Shown in pieces: positions 17,494-27,113 of a stretch of DNA of 64,000 bases (position 1 is the first letter of the stretch; every line of letters starts with the position of its first letter). The stretch comes from Neisseria sp. 83E34 (GTDB taxonomy: Bacteria; Pseudomonadota; Gammaproteobacteria; Burkholderiales; Neisseriaceae): positions 1-64,000 of the forward strand of contig NZ_LGYH01000003.1 of the NCBI RefSeq assembly GCF_001308015.1, in the 5' to 3' direction. The notes under the pieces were generated by a model. It was not told the origin of the DNA and did not search any database. It was given only the letters and a program-made list of their open reading frames with translations. A program made the position numbers and the translations under genes.

Positions 17494-17892
17494 GTGAGCA
17501 TTTCCCTCGCACAATATCTGCTTTATCTGCAATATATGCTGGTCGGCATCTTGATGACGGTGGCCTTTGGTGCTATCTATCTGCGCATCACGCCCGCTGA
17601 AGAAATCCGCCTGATCCGAAACGGTAATTTGGCTTGCGCTTTGTCGTTTGGCGGCGCTCTTGTCGGATTTTGCCTGCCGCTGGCTTCCAGCATTTCCCAT
17701 AGCGTTAACCTGCCTGATTTTATGTTGTGGGGCTTGGGTGCGGCTGTGATTCAGATTCTGGTTTATTTCGCCGCCACCAGAATTGTGCGCGATGCGAATG
17801 AAGAGCTGGTGAACAACAACGTGGCGGTGGGCGCATTGTTCTGCGCATTTTCCATCAGTATCGGCTTGCTGAACGCGGCCTGTTTGAGCTGA
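17494..17892 (+). CDS. DUF350 family membrane protein
   Basis: 132 residues with four predicted membrane helices in two pairs, typical of DUF350 (E. coli YjfL-like). I chose the GTG at 17494 because GGAG lies about 8 bases upstream and the hydrophobic start follows. It opens a set with an SPFH protein, a DUF4178 protein and SpeD. DUF350 has no established biochemistry; it recurs near PspA/SPFH membrane-stress genes. Confidence 0.82.
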   Translation: MSISLAQYLLYLQYMLVGILMTVAFGAIYLRITPAEEIRLIRNGNLACALSFGGALVGFCLPLASSISHSVNLPDFMLWGLGAAVIQILVYFAATRIVRDANEELVNNNVAVGALFCAFSISIGLLNAACLS

Positions 17893-17966
17893 TTGCCGCT
17901 CCCGATTATCCAACTAAACGCGCCTTTGCGCACTCGTTAAAACGTTAAAAAATAAGGAATAAGCCC

Positions 17967-18989
17967 ATGCTTGGCAGTTTTATCAAGAAGCAGTTTATTG
18001 ATGTAATCCAATGGCCCGATCCCGATGAATCTCTGCTGGTGTGGCGCTTTCCGATGGCCGACGAAGAGATTCAAAACGGTGCCAGCCTCACGGTGCGCGA
18101 GGCGCAGATGGCGATGTTTGTTGACGAGGGCAAAACCGCCGATGTGTTCTCCCCCGGCCGCTACACGCTCAACACCAACACGCTGCCTGTGCTCACCAAC
18201 CTGAAAAACTGGGATAAGCTTTTTCAATCACCATTTAAATCAGACGTTTATTTCTTCAACACCAAGCAGCAGCTGGCCCGCAAATGGGGTACGGCGCAGC
18301 CGGTAACCGTGCGCGATGCCGAATTCGGCGTGGTGCAGCTGCGCTCGTTCGGCATGTATTCCTACCGCATCAGCGACCCGGCGGCATTTTTCAGGGAAGT
18401 TTCAGGTGTGACCACGGCATACAGCGGCGAGCAGCTTGAGCAGCAATTGCGCAATATCGCGATGACCCAGCTGGCCGCTGCCTTCGGCACATCAGGCATT
18501 CCGTTTCTCGATATGGCGGCCAACCAAGTGCTGCTGTCGCAAAAAATGGGCGAACTGCTCGCGCCCGAATTTGCCAAACTCGGCTTGCTGCTGGAAAACT
18601 TTACCGTTGAAAGCATCACGTTGCCCGAAGCCGTGCAAAAAGCACTCGACAGCAGAATGTCGATGGGCATCATTGGCGATTTGGGCAAATACACGCAATA
18701 CCAAACCGCCGAAGCCATTCCGATGGCTGCGCAAAACGAAGGCGGCATGGCCGGTATCGGCGCCGGTTTGGGCGTGGGAGCCGGAGTAGGGCAGGCAATG
18801 GCCGGAGCGATGGCGGGCATGATGCAGCCGCAGCAGGCCGCCGCACAACAGCCGCAAACTGCCGCGCCGCAGACGGAAGACCCGCAGGCTAAGTTGAGCA
18901 AACTCAAAGCGTTGCTCGATGAAGGCTTAATTTCCGCCGAAGATTATGAACAGGCCAAAGCCGAAGTGTTGAAACAACTGATAGGTTGA
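17967..18989 (+). CDS. SPFH-domain protein with SHOCT tail
   Basis: 340 residues. An SPFH/virion-core (YdjI-like) domain covers about 20-240 (LLVWRFPMADEEIQNGASL, FTVESITLPEAVQKAL). A Gly/Ala/Met-rich linker with Gln-Ala repeats follows, then a short SHOCT motif at the end (LSKLKALLDEGLISAEDYEQ). Members scaffold membrane microdomains or recruit partners. It lies 74 bases after the DUF350 gene and in front of the DUF4178 gene. Confidence 0.85.
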   Translation: MLGSFIKKQFIDVIQWPDPDESLLVWRFPMADEEIQNGASLTVREAQMAMFVDEGKTADVFSPGRYTLNTNTLPVLTNLKNWDKLFQSPFKSDVYFFNTKQQLARKWGTAQPVTVRDAEFGVVQLRSFGMYSYRISDPAAFFREVSGVTTAYSGEQLEQQLRNIAMTQLAAAFGTSGIPFLDMAANQVLLSQKMGELLAPEFAKLGLLLENFTVESITLPEAVQKALDSRMSMGIIGDLGKYTQYQTAEAIPMAAQNEGGMAGIGAGLGVGAGVGQAMAGAMAGMMQPQQAAAQQPQTAAPQTEDPQAKLSKLKALLDEGLISAEDYEQAKAEVLKQLIG

Positions 18990-18999
18990 ACCCGCCCGA

Positions 19000-19040
19000 A
19001 TGCCTGTCTGAAAGCATCGTTTGTGTTTTCAGACAGGCAT
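19000..19040. terminator. inverted DUS pair between SPFH and DUF4178 genes
   Basis: ATGCCTGTCTGAAA arms separated by 13 bases, only 10 bases after the SPFH stop and 23 before the next start. It may reduce read-through inside the module. Confidence 0.65.
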
Positions 19041-19062
19041 TGCGTGATACAAGCGACTTTCT

Positions 19063-20724
19063 ATGAGCGAACCCTTATTCAAAACCGATTGCCCCAGTTG
19101 CGGCGCGCCCGTACACGCGCATTCCGCCACGGCGGTTACGCTGGTGTGCGGCTATTGCAACAGTATGCTGGTGCGCCATGATGACAGCATTGCCGACACC
19201 GGCCGCGATTCCGCGCTGCTGGAAGACTTCAGCCCGCTGCAAATCGGCACCACGGGCAAATTCAGCACACAGGATTTTACGCTTATCGGCCGCCTGCAAG
19301 TGCGCTACGACGAAGGCATGTGGAATGAATGGTACGCTTTGTTTGCCGACGGCACCACAGGCTGGCTTTCGGAAGCGGGCGACCGCTATGTGTTTACCCA
19401 CGCAGTAAACGATCTGCCCGTAGACACCCCGGAATTTGACGGCACGCGCGCAGGCTTCAGCACATTTAGCTATCAGAATAAAAAATTCATCGCATCGGAT
19501 GTGCGCAAAATCACGCTGAAACGCTCGGCAGCGCAGGGCGAGTTGCCGTTCGAACTTAAAGAAGACAGTGTTAACCGCGTATCCGACTGGCGTTGGGAGC
19601 ATCTGTTTCTCACGCTGGATTATGCGCAAAAGCAGCCGCAGGGCTTTCTCGGCAAAGGTGTAACGCTGGATGAATTGCACCTTGCCAACACGCGCAGCGA
19701 CGATCAGATTAATCAGGCGGCAGGCAGCCTCAAAGGCGTGCGCGAAGCGGAAAACTGCCCGAATTGCGGCTCGCCCGTGCAATGGGTAAACGGTTTGACC
19801 GATTTGGTTATCTGCCCATCATGCTGCAGCGAGCTGGACACTTCTACCGGCAAAGCCGAGCTGATTCAAGCCAATGCGATGCGCAAAGCGCAGGAAAAAG
19901 CGTTTACGCTGCCTTTGGGTTCGCGCGGCAAAATCAACAACAAAACCTATACCGTTATCGGCGCGCTGCGCAAAGATGAATTGGACGGGGAAACTGCGTT
20001 TGACGCGCTTTACAGCAAAGCACTGCAAGGCTTTGTACCGCAAGGCTCGTGGTTTGAATATCTGCTTTATCATCCGCAGGCCGGCTTTTTATGGCTGGTG
20101 GAAACTTCCGAGGATGAATGGAGCCTGTCTGAAACGCTGAATGTTTGGCCGCGCCTTGATATCAACGGCCAGCCGCAAGGCTGCCCCAAGCTTTATGATT
20201 ACGGCGGCCGGGTCAACTATGCAGCGGGTGCGTTTTATTGGCATATCCGGCAAGGCGACATCAATTATTATTCCGACTATAAACAAGGCCATGAAAAGCT
20301 GAGTGCCGAATATTCGGCGCATGAGCTGGCGTGGAGCAAAAGCACGCCGGTCGGTTACCGGAAAATTGTCGAATGGTTCAACCTGCCGGATAAGGCGCCG
20401 AATTATACGGCAGAAATGCAAGCCGATGGCGCCTCGCAAGGTTTGCTTATCGTAACGCTGGCGGTTTTTATATTTCTAAACCTGCCTGCGCTGTTTATGT
20501 CGGAAGATTTTATACAGTCATTGGTGCTGTTGGGCGTAGGTGCTTACTTGGTGTTTAACCGGAGAAGAGAGGAAGGCGTGAGCATAGCGGGCTTCGTATC
20601 GTTTTCCGTGTTGTTGATTCTATTGATTACTTTTGTACATTACATTTTGATGACCGATATGAGCGGCAGCAGCGGCTATATCGGCACAGGCCGCGGCGGC
20701 GGTTTCTCGGGAGGCCATAAATGA
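19063..20724 (+). CDS. DUF4178 domain protein with two zinc ribbons
   Basis: 553 residues. Two zinc-ribbon-like pairs, CPSCGAPV..CGYCNS (about 10-35) and CPNCGSPV..CPSCCS (about 232-258), each precede a DUF4178-type beta domain (LQIGTTGKFSTQDFTLIGRL; TLPLGSRGKINNKTYTVIGA). Three hydrophobic helices near 455-530 and a Gly-rich tail follow. The speD start overlaps its stop as ATGA, showing translational coupling. No enzymatic activity is known for DUF4178; the company of SPFH, DUF350 and polyamine genes suggests a membrane complex. Confidence 0.82.
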   Translation: MSEPLFKTDCPSCGAPVHAHSATAVTLVCGYCNSMLVRHDDSIADTGRDSALLEDFSPLQIGTTGKFSTQDFTLIGRLQVRYDEGMWNEWYALFADGTTGWLSEAGDRYVFTHAVNDLPVDTPEFDGTRAGFSTFSYQNKKFIASDVRKITLKRSAAQGELPFELKEDSVNRVSDWRWEHLFLTLDYAQKQPQGFLGKGVTLDELHLANTRSDDQINQAAGSLKGVREAENCPNCGSPVQWVNGLTDLVICPSCCSELDTSTGKAELIQANAMRKAQEKAFTLPLGSRGKINNKTYTVIGALRKDELDGETAFDALYSKALQGFVPQGSWFEYLLYHPQAGFLWLVETSEDEWSLSETLNVWPRLDINGQPQGCPKLYDYGGRVNYAAGAFYWHIRQGDINYYSDYKQGHEKLSAEYSAHELAWSKSTPVGYRKIVEWFNLPDKAPNYTAEMQADGASQGLLIVTLAVFIFLNLPALFMSEDFIQSLVLLGVGAYLVFNRRREEGVSIAGFVSFSVLLILLITFVHYILMTDMSGSSGYIGTGRGGGFSGGHK

Positions 20725-21101
20725 GCTATCAGCCGAGCAGCCACGGTTTGCTGGATTTATACGGTTGCGATGCAGCCATGCTGCGGGATGAGGCCTGTCT
20801 GAAAAACTTGCTGCGCCAAGCGGCCGAAGCAGCGGGCGCAACCGTGTTGGGCGGGCATTTCCACCGCTTCGGCGGCGAGGGTGGCGTAACCGGCGTGTTG
20901 CTCTTGGCCGAATCACACATCAGCATCCACACCTGGCCTGAACACAGCTTCGCCGCGCTGGATATTTTTCTGTGTGGCGAAATGCAGATAGAGCAGGCCA
21001 AACGGTTTTTGTGCGAAGCCTTTCAGCCGAAGCAGTTTGAATGGCGGGTGGAGAAACGCGGCGCGCAGCTCGGGCAGCTTATTAATAATGAATCAACTTA
21101 A
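20721..21101 (+). CDS. speD: S-adenosylmethionine decarboxylase proenzyme
   Basis: 126 residues of the short prokaryotic class. LAESHISIHTWPE contains the self-cleavage serine S65 that becomes the pyruvoyl cofactor. H70-type and C-terminal residues (LDIFLCG) are present. It makes decarboxylated SAM, the aminopropyl donor for spermidine synthases such as the membrane protein at 15392-16906. It overlaps the DUF4178 gene by 4 bases. An uptake-sequence core (GGCCTGTCTGAA) lies in the coding region near 20791. Confidence 0.9.
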   Translation: MSYQPSSHGLLDLYGCDAAMLRDEACLKNLLRQAAEAAGATVLGGHFHRFGGEGGVTGVLLLAESHISIHTWPEHSFAALDIFLCGEMQIEQAKRFLCEAFQPKQFEWRVEKRGAQLGQLINNEST

Positions 21102-21112
21102 AAATGGCACAA

Positions 21113-21145
21113 CCGTCATACTCGGGGCAAGCCCGAGTATGACGG
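21113..21145. repeat. dispersed palindrome, perfect copy
   Basis: A perfect 14-bp stem, CCGTCATACTCGGG and complement, with a 5-base loop, 12 bases after speD. It shares the upstream flank TTAAAAATGG with the degenerate copy near 61341, so the element may extend beyond the stem. Confidence 0.8.
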
Positions 21146-21180
21146 CATTGTTATAATGTAGGCGGTGTAACTATAATCGG

Positions 21181-21213
21181 ATGCCTGTCTGAAACCCGTT
21201 TTCAGACAGGCAT
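21181..21213. terminator. inverted DUS pair after speD
   Basis: ATGCCTGTCTGAAA arms around a 5-base loop, upstream of the pyr leader. Confidence 0.75.
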
Positions 21214-21255
21214 GGTTTATGCGATAATCGCACCGATTTCAGCAACGGAACCGAC

Positions 21256-21336
21256 ATGAAACCGCAAATGCACAATCCGGCCAATGATACACGAGCAGCC
21301 GCCATCCGTTGCCGCGGCCGAGCCCGTTTTGTTTAA
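21256..21336 (+). CDS. pyrBI leader peptide (candidate)
   Basis: A 26-codon frame, ATG 21256 to TAA 21334-21336, Arg-rich at the end ([10 protein letters not shown]). Its stop lies inside the attenuator hairpin, as in enterobacterial pyrL-pyrB leaders, so a translating ribosome would block terminator formation. The ribosome-binding site is weak. Unlike the E. coli leader, the stretch ahead of the hairpin is not obviously U-rich. Confidence 0.45.
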   Translation: MKPQMHNPANDTRAAAIRCRGRARFV

Positions 21337-21356
21337 GCAAGCAAACGGGCTTTTTT
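21321..21356 (+). terminator. attenuator upstream of pyrB
   Basis: AGCCCGTTT pairs with AAACGGGCT and is followed directly by six T. It ends 39 bases before the pyrB start, a position suited to attenuation rather than to ending an upstream gene. Confidence 0.75.
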
Positions 21357-21395
21357 ATGGCTGGTGCATCAGCAAAAAACCTTAAAGGAACCACG

Positions 21396-22316
21396 ATGGC
21401 TAATCTTTTATACCGACAGAATCTGATTTCCATTTCCGATCTTTCCACCGAGCAGCTCGAATTGCTGCTGCACACGGCGCTTAAGCTCAAAGCCGAACCG
21501 CGCAGCGATTTGCTGGAAGGGAAATTGATCGGTTCCTGCTTTTTCGAGCCCTCCACGCGCACGCGCCTCTCGTTTGAAACTGCCGTGCAGCGGTTGGGCG
21601 GCAAAGTGATCGGCTTTGCCGACGGCGCCAATACCAGCGCGAAAAAAGGCGAAACGTTGGCCGACACGGCGCGCATCATTTCCAGCTACACAGATGCCAT
21701 CATCCAGCGCCATCCTAAAGACGGCGCTGCGCGGGTGGCAGCCGAATTTTCCAGCGTGCCCGTGATCAACGCCGGCGACGGCACCAACCAGCATCCAAGC
21801 CAAACCCTGCTGGATTTGGTTACCATCTATGAAACGCAAGGCACGCTCAGCAATCTGAAAATCGCCATGGCAGGCGATTTGAAATACGGCCGCACCGTAC
21901 ATTCGCTGGCGCAGGCGCTCAAGCGCTGGGGGTGCAGCTTCGCTTTTGTTTCCCCGCCCAGCCTGGCGATGCCCGCTTACATTACCGAAGAGCTGGACGA
22001 AGCCGGCTGCCGCTATGAAATCCTGCCCGATTTGGAAAGCGCCGTCGAATGGGCCGACATCCTCTACATGACCCGCGTGCAGCGCGAGCGTTTCGATGAG
22101 CAGGAGTTTGCCAAAATCCAGGGCAAGTTCAACCTGAGCGCCGACATGTTAGGCAATGCCAAAGACAATCTGCGCATCCTACACCCGCTGCCGCGCGTCG
22201 ACGAAATCCACCCGAACGTCGATGCCACGCCTTATGCTTATTATTTCGAGCAGGCCACCAACGGTGTGTATGCGCGGATGGCGATTTTGTCTTTGATTTT
22301 GAATGAAGAAGTGTAA
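21396..22316 (+). CDS. pyrB: aspartate carbamoyltransferase catalytic subunit
   Basis: 306 residues; first committed step of pyrimidine synthesis. Carbamoyl-phosphate motif [27 protein letters not shown] near the aspartate site and [17 protein letters not shown] are all present. The ATG at 21396 is preceded by AAAGGA; the frame is open further upstream but only through the attenuator. pyrI follows 10 bases later, so this is a class B (PyrB6-PyrI6) enzyme. Confidence 0.97.
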   Translation: MANLLYRQNLISISDLSTEQLELLLHTALKLKAEPRSDLLEGKLIGSCFFEPSTRTRLSFETAVQRLGGKVIGFADGANTSAKKGETLADTARIISSYTDAIIQRHPKDGAARVAAEFSSVPVINAGDGTNQHPSQTLLDLVTIYETQGTLSNLKIAMAGDLKYGRTVHSLAQALKRWGCSFAFVSPPSLAMPAYITEELDEAGCRYEILPDLESAVEWADILYMTRVQRERFDEQEFAKIQGKFNLSADMLGNAKDNLRILHPLPRVDEIHPNVDATPYAYYFEQATNGVYARMAILSLILNEEV

Positions 22317-22326
22317 GGAGCGCGAG

Positions 22327-22785
22327 ATGGATAAGAAACAATACAGCGTAGAAGCCATTCAGACAGGCACGGTGATCGACCACATCCCGGCAGGCAAAGG
22401 CTTGACGATTCTGCGCCAATTCAAGCTGCTGCATTACGGCAGCGCCGTAACCGTGGGCTTTAATCTGCCGAGCAAAACGCAGGGCTGCAAAGACATCGTG
22501 AAAATTTCCGGCGTGCATTTCGACGAACAAACCGCCAACCGCCTGGCCTTATTCGCCCCGGAAGCCACGGTCAACGTGATTGAAGATTTCAAAGTAGTGC
22601 AAAAAATGCAGCTGCGCCTGCCCGAAACCATCAGCGAAGTGTTCCATTGCCCCAATCTGAACTGCGCCAGCCGCGAAGAGCCGGTAAAAAGCCGCTTTTA
22701 TGTGAACACGCAAGGCGGCCAAACTAAGCTGAAATGCCATTATTGCGAAAAAACTTTCCCGCGCGATGTGGTGGTGGAAGCGTAA
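22327..22785 (+). CDS. pyrI: aspartate carbamoyltransferase regulatory subunit
   Basis: 152 residues. Nucleotide-binding N-domain ([15 protein letters not shown]) and a C-terminal zinc domain with four cysteines, CPNLNC and CHYC. It gives allosteric control by CTP/ATP. The ATG at 22327 follows AAGGAG. An uptake sequence lies in frame at 22358-22369, encoding QTG. Confidence 0.96.
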   Translation: MDKKQYSVEAIQTGTVIDHIPAGKGLTILRQFKLLHYGSAVTVGFNLPSKTQGCKDIVKISGVHFDEQTANRLALFAPEATVNVIEDFKVVQKMQLRLPETISEVFHCPNLNCASREEPVKSRFYVNTQGGQTKLKCHYCEKTFPRDVVVEA

Positions 22786-22810
22786 AGATTGTGCGTTGGA
22801 TTTAAAAACG

Positions 22811-22843
22811 ATGCCTGTCTGAAATGTGGTTTCAGACAGGCAT
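22811..22843. terminator. inverted DUS pair after pyrI
   Basis: ATGCCTGTCTGAAA arms with a 5-base loop, between convergent pyrI and the VOC gene. Confidence 0.8.
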
Positions 22844-22881
22844 TAATAAAAAAATAGATTATATAAAAATTATTGGATTCA

Positions 22882-23427
22882 CTATAATTTCTTCAAGGTA
22901 TCAACTAAAGAATCATGAATGTATCGCATATCTGGGTCGGCATCTTCATCCGTTTTCCAGGTCGTATCAGATTCAACATCATCATTCTGATAAATACCAT
23001 TAGAATTTTCCCAGTTCGCTGCATCATACTCACCTAATTCAAATAGCCACCACAAGTTGTTTTGCGGGTCGACAAAGCGAGCAAGTTTACCACCATAAAA
23101 GTCAGTCGGTTCAGTAGTAACCGTAGCGCCTCTTGCTACTGCTCGAGCAAGTGTCGCTTCGATGTCAGTTACATAAACCTGTAGCAGCGACGGCATATGT
23201 CTCCAGCCATCCTTACGATCAAAAATGATCATTGATGTATCACCAATCGTTACGCTACTATTAAAAATTTTGCCGTCCGAATCACTATATGCCAATGCAT
23301 TTTTATCCTCTACAGCACCGAACACTTCTGTTAAAAAATCAATTAACGCCCGTGTATCCTCAGTAATGATCAGAGAATTTACGGTGTGTGTGTTAGGAGG
23401 CAAATTCGTTGGATGTATCGGTTTCAT
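22882..23427 (-). CDS. VOC superfamily (glyoxalase/PhnB-like) protein
   Basis: 181 residues. A single vicinal-oxygen-chelate domain (LIDFLTEVFGAVEDK; VYVTDIEATLARAVARGATV; RFVDPQNNLWWLFE) fits PhnB/glyoxalase-like proteins. An acidic tail of about 50 residues is extra. The gene is AT-richer than its neighbours, hinting at separate origin. The substrate cannot be predicted. Confidence 0.75.
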   Translation of the reverse strand: MKPIHPTNLPPNTHTVNSLIITEDTRALIDFLTEVFGAVEDKNALAYSDSDGKIFNSSVTIGDTSMIIFDRKDGWRHMPSLLQVYVTDIEATLARAVARGATVTTEPTDFYGGKLARFVDPQNNLWWLFELGEYDAANWENSNGIYQNDDVESDTTWKTDEDADPDMRYIHDSLVDTLKKL

Positions 23428-23453
23428 GGTGTAATTTATTCTTGTGATAAGCT

Positions 23454-26279
23454 TTAATCTTTCAACTTAGCCAATTGCGCTTGCACTTTCGCCATTTTGT
23501 CTTCCAACTCGGCTAGTTCCGCGCGGTCTTTTTCGACCAGATGCGCAGGGGCTTTGTCGGCGTAGCCGGGCTTGCTGAGTTTGGCGTTGAGTTTGTCCAA
23601 TGCTTTTTGCAGCTTCTCGGCTTCTTTGTTCAAACGGGCGGTTTCGGCGGCTTTGTCGATTTCCACTTTCAACATCAGGCGCGCATTTTGGCAAACGGCC
23701 ACCGGCGCATCTTCGCTTTCGGGCAGTTTGTCGACCAGCTTGGCTTCGGTCAAACGCGCCATCATCGGCACGTATTTCAGCAAGGCTTCCAAATCTTTGC
23801 CGCCTTCGACAAACAACGGCGCTTTCACGCTCGGGGCCAAGCCCATTTCGCCGCGCAGATTGCGCACCGCGCCGATTAAGTCTTGCAGTGCGGCCATTTG
23901 TTCAAACGCGGCGGGCACGATTTTTTCGTTGTCGGCAACCGGCCAAGCGGCCAGCATAATGCTTTCGGTTTTCTTGGCGTTCGCCAGCGGCGCAACGGCC
24001 TGCCACAGCTCTTCGGTAATAAACGGCATAATCGGGTGCATCAGGCGCAGCACCACTTCCAACACGCGCACCAAAGTGCGGCGGGTGGCGCGCTGGGTGG
24101 ATTCGCAGCCGGTTTGCAGCTGTACTTTCGCCAGCTCGATATACCAGTCGCAATACTCGTTCCACACGAATTCATACAGCGTTTGAGCCGCCAAATCAAA
24201 GCGGTAGGTATCGAATGCTTCGGCAACGGCGGCTTCGGTTTGTTGCAGACGGCCGATAATCCATTGATCGACGAAGCTGTACGCCAGAGGCAGGGTTTCG
24301 TCTTGGCCGCAGTCTTTCTCTTCGGTGTTCATCAACACGAAATTGGTGGCGTTCCACAGCTTGTTGCAGAAATTGCGGTAGCCTTCGGCGCGTTTGAAAT
24401 CGAAGTTGATGCTGCGGCCGAGGCTGGCGTAGCTCGCCATGGTAAAGCGCAGCGCGTCGGTGCCGAACACGGGAATGCCTTCGGGGAACAGCTTTTCAGT
24501 AGCTTTTCTCACTTGCGGCGCTTTTTCGGGGCGGCGCAGGCCGGTGGTGCGTTTCACCAGCAGGCTTTCGAGGTCGATGCCGTCGATTAAGTCCACAGGG
24601 TCGATCACGTTGCCTTCGGACTTCGACATTTTCTTGCCTTCGTGATCGCGCACCATGCCGTGGATATACACGTCTTTAAACGGCACTTTGCCGGTGAAGT
24701 GGGTGGTCATCATAATCATGCGCGCCACCCAGAAGAAGATGATTTCATAGCCGGTTACCAATACGTTGCTCGGTAAGAAGGCTTTCAATTCTTCGGTTTC
24801 AGACGGCCAGCCCAGAGTGGAGAACGGCACCAACGCAGACGAGAACCAAGTATCCAACACGTCTTCATCGCGGGTTAAGCCGCTTTTTCCTGCCAGTTTT
24901 TCCGCTTCTTCCTGATTGCGGGCAACGTAAACAAGGCCGTCTGAATCGTACCAAGCGGGAATCTGATGGCCCCACCACAGTTGGCGTGAAATACACCAGT
25001 CTTGGATATTGTTCATCCATTGGTTGTAGGTGTTGACCCAGTTTTCGGGGATAAACTTCACTTGGCCGGAATCCACCGCGTGTTTGGCTTTTTCGGCCAA
25101 GCTCATGCCGGCAAACTCGCTAGCCGGTTCGCCGCCGTTGGGCTTCGCGCTCATCGCCACAAACCATTGGCTGGTCAGCATCGGCTCGATCACGCTGCCG
25201 GTACGGTCGCCTTTCGGCGTCATCAAAGTGTGCGGTTTCACTTCCACCAACAAACCTTGCGCTTCCAAATCAGCCACGATTTGCTTGCGGGCAGCGAAGC
25301 GGTCTAAGCCTGCGTAGGCTTCGGGCAGAGCAATGCCTGTCTGAACCTCGCCTTTGTAGTTAAACACTTCGGCTTGGCTTAAAACTTTCGCTTCCAAATC
25401 AAACACGTTGATTAAAGCCGTGTCGTGGCGTTTGCCGACTTCATAGTCGTTGAAATCATGCGCGGGCGTGATTTTCACGCAGCCGGTGCCGAAATCTTTT
25501 TCCACATATTCATCGGCAATCACGGGAATATTGCGTCCCGCCAGCGGCAGAGCGATTTCTTTACCGATTAAGTGTTGGTAACGCTCGTCTTCAGGATGCA
25601 CAGCCACCGCCACGTCGCCCAGCATGGTTTCGGGGCGGGTGGTCGCAACAGTCAGGCTGCCCGAGCCGTCGGCCAACGGATAGCGGATATGCCACATGCT
25701 GCCCTGTTCTTCCACGCTTTCCACTTCAAGGTCGGAAACGGCGGTGCCGAGCACGGGATCCCAGTTCACCAAGCGCTTGCCGCGGTAAATCAAGCCTTGC
25801 TCAAACAGGCGCACGAACACTTCGGTAACCACTTCGGCGCGGGTGTCGTCCATGGTGAAATATTCGCGGCTCCAGTCGGCTGAGCAGCCCATACGGCGCA
25901 TTTGTTCGGTAATCGTGCCGCCGGACTGGTTTTTCCATTCCCACACTTTTTCAAGGAAGGCTTCGCGCCCCAAATCATGGCGGGAAACACCTTGCTCGGC
26001 CAGTTGGCGTTCGACCACAATCTGCGTGGCGATGCCGGCGTGGTCGGTGCCGGGAATCCAGCAGGTGTTGCGGCCTTTCATGCGGTAATAACGCGTGAGA
26101 CCGTCCATGATGGTTTGGTTGAAGGCATGCCCCATGTGCAGGGTGCCGGTAACATTCGGCGGGGGAAGTTGGATGGAGAACGATTCTGCTGCGGCCATAT
26201 CCGGCTGGAAATAGCCTTGCGATTGCCAGTTTTGATAATGTTTGGCTTCGATTTCGGCGGGGTTATATTTGTCTAGCAT
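23454..26279 (-). CDS. valS: valyl-tRNA synthetase
   Basis: 941 residues, the full class Ia enzyme. HIGH-type motif in [14 protein letters not shown] (about 39-52), editing domain, KMSKSEGN (near 550), anticodon domain, and a C-terminal coiled coil ([20 protein letters not shown]). It carries one in-frame TG-dialect uptake sequence (25332) and two of the other dialect (24798, 24934), which could mark a recombined segment. Confidence 0.98.
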   Translation of the reverse strand: MLDKYNPAEIEAKHYQNWQSQGYFQPDMAAAESFSIQLPPPNVTGTLHMGHAFNQTIMDGLTRYYRMKGRNTCWIPGTDHAGIATQIVVERQLAEQGVSRHDLGREAFLEKVWEWKNQSGGTITEQMRRMGCSADWSREYFTMDDTRAEVVTEVFVRLFEQGLIYRGKRLVNWDPVLGTAVSDLEVESVEEQGSMWHIRYPLADGSGSLTVATTRPETMLGDVAVAVHPEDERYQHLIGKEIALPLAGRNIPVIADEYVEKDFGTGCVKITPAHDFNDYEVGKRHDTALINVFDLEAKVLSQAEVFNYKGEVQTGIALPEAYAGLDRFAARKQIVADLEAQGLLVEVKPHTLMTPKGDRTGSVIEPMLTSQWFVAMSAKPNGGEPASEFAGMSLAEKAKHAVDSGQVKFIPENWVNTYNQWMNNIQDWCISRQLWWGHQIPAWYDSDGLVYVARNQEEAEKLAGKSGLTRDEDVLDTWFSSALVPFSTLGWPSETEELKAFLPSNVLVTGYEIIFFWVARMIMMTTHFTGKVPFKDVYIHGMVRDHEGKKMSKSEGNVIDPVDLIDGIDLESLLVKRTTGLRRPEKAPQVRKATEKLFPEGIPVFGTDALRFTMASYASLGRSINFDFKRAEGYRNFCNKLWNATNFVLMNTEEKDCGQDETLPLAYSFVDQWIIGRLQQTEAAVAEAFDTYRFDLAAQTLYEFVWNEYCDWYIELAKVQLQTGCESTQRATRRTLVRVLEVVLRLMHPIMPFITEELWQAVAPLANAKKTESIMLAAWPVADNEKIVPAAFEQMAALQDLIGAVRNLRGEMGLAPSVKAPLFVEGGKDLEALLKYVPMMARLTEAKLVDKLPESEDAPVAVCQNARLMLKVEIDKAAETARLNKEAEKLQKALDKLNAKLSKPGYADKAPAHLVEKDRAELAELEDKMAKVQAQLAKLKD

Positions 26280-26439
26280 GGCGTTGTTTGCTGTGATTCT
26301 GAATAAAAATTAACTGGTTATTATATAGGCGGAATCCTTGTTCAGACAAGGTATGGCCGAGTTTATAGCTATAGGTAAAGTGGAGTATGGCGATTGATGG
26401 AAGATAAATTGCTGCTTGAAGTTGATTTGATGATAAAAA

Positions 26440-26478
26440 TTCAGACAGGCATTCTTGTTTTGGGAATGCCTGTCTGAA
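26440..26478. terminator. inverted DUS pair near valS and the HTH gene
   Basis: Arms in the opposite order to most pairs: TTCAGACAGGCATTC first, then its complement, with a 9-base loop. It is 20 bases from the end of the HTH gene on the minus strand. Confidence 0.65.
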
Positions 26479-26497
26479 ATATTTGACTGTGTTAAGC

Positions 26498-26788
26498 TTA
26501 TGATTTTTTGGTGCGTGAGTCTACCAACAGTTGTTCGTATAGCTCGGGATTTTGCTCTTTCAGCATAGAGGCAACCGCTAAATCATCGCTGTTGATTTTG
26601 CTCAAATCCACTTTTTCGATGTGCACCAAACGAAGAAGTTCGCGAACGGGTTTCGGCATGTTGCGGCCTGATTCGTAGCGGGAACCGCCGGATTGAGTAA
26701 CCCCCAGTTTGCTCCAGAAATCAACTTGGTTCATGCCCAAATTGCGACGGATGTCGCGAATATTATCAATTTTTTCAAAATTAGCCAT
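26498..26788 (-). CDS. small helix-turn-helix transcriptional regulator
   Basis: 96 residues. An XRE-like HTH lies at about 10-55 (IRDIRRNLGMNQVDFWSKLG, GGSRYESGRNMPKPVRELL), with a short C-terminal tail. Similar one-domain regulators occur in Neisseria. No partner gene is adjacent, so its targets are unknown. Confidence 0.82.
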   Translation of the reverse strand: MANFEKIDNIRDIRRNLGMNQVDFWSKLGVTQSGGSRYESGRNMPKPVRELLRLVHIEKVDLSKINSDDLAVASMLKEQNPELYEQLLVDSRTKKS

Positions 26789-27046
26789 TAGTACGTTTCC
26801 TTTTACCTATTATGTGATTGGCAATAACTTTTATTGTTTTAAAAAGTCGTTTTTATGATGTTGCAGATTATGCATTTGCAGTATAAGGGCTTAAAGAATA
26901 ATTTCAACTGTAATCGAATAAAATAGTGCTTACTTAACATAAAAACATATAAATATGTGTGAGAAATGGAACAATGTTAGAAAAGCAGGCTTGTTACGAT
27001 GAAATTGCTGATGCGGAAGGCATTTTATGCTTTTAGCGAAAGCTAT
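26789..27046. other. AT-rich intergenic stretch
   Basis: Promoter region of the HTH gene plus unassigned sequence. A 20-codon frame at 26974-27036 (MLEKQACYDE...) precedes the terminator but has no ribosome-binding site that I trust. No other feature seen. Confidence 0.4.
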
Positions 27047-27087
27047 AAAAAGCGCCGCCCATACTTAAATTATGGCGGCGCTTTTTT
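27047..27087. terminator. bidirectional terminator at the end of map
   Basis: AAAAAGCGCCGCC pairs with GGCGGCGCTTTTTT around an AT-rich loop, with A and T runs at either end, so it can work in both directions. Confidence 0.85.
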
Positions 27088-27113
27088 AAGCTTTTCGGGT
27101 GGATAGAGCCGGG

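Noticed and set aside
21309-21395. Upstream extension of pyrB by 29 residues
   Set aside because: It reads through the attenuator and lacks a ribosome-binding site; the ATG at 21396 has AAAGGA and matches PyrB length.
26974-27036. 20-codon frame before the map terminator
   Set aside because: Too short, no convincing ribosome-binding site and no partner; left as intergenic.
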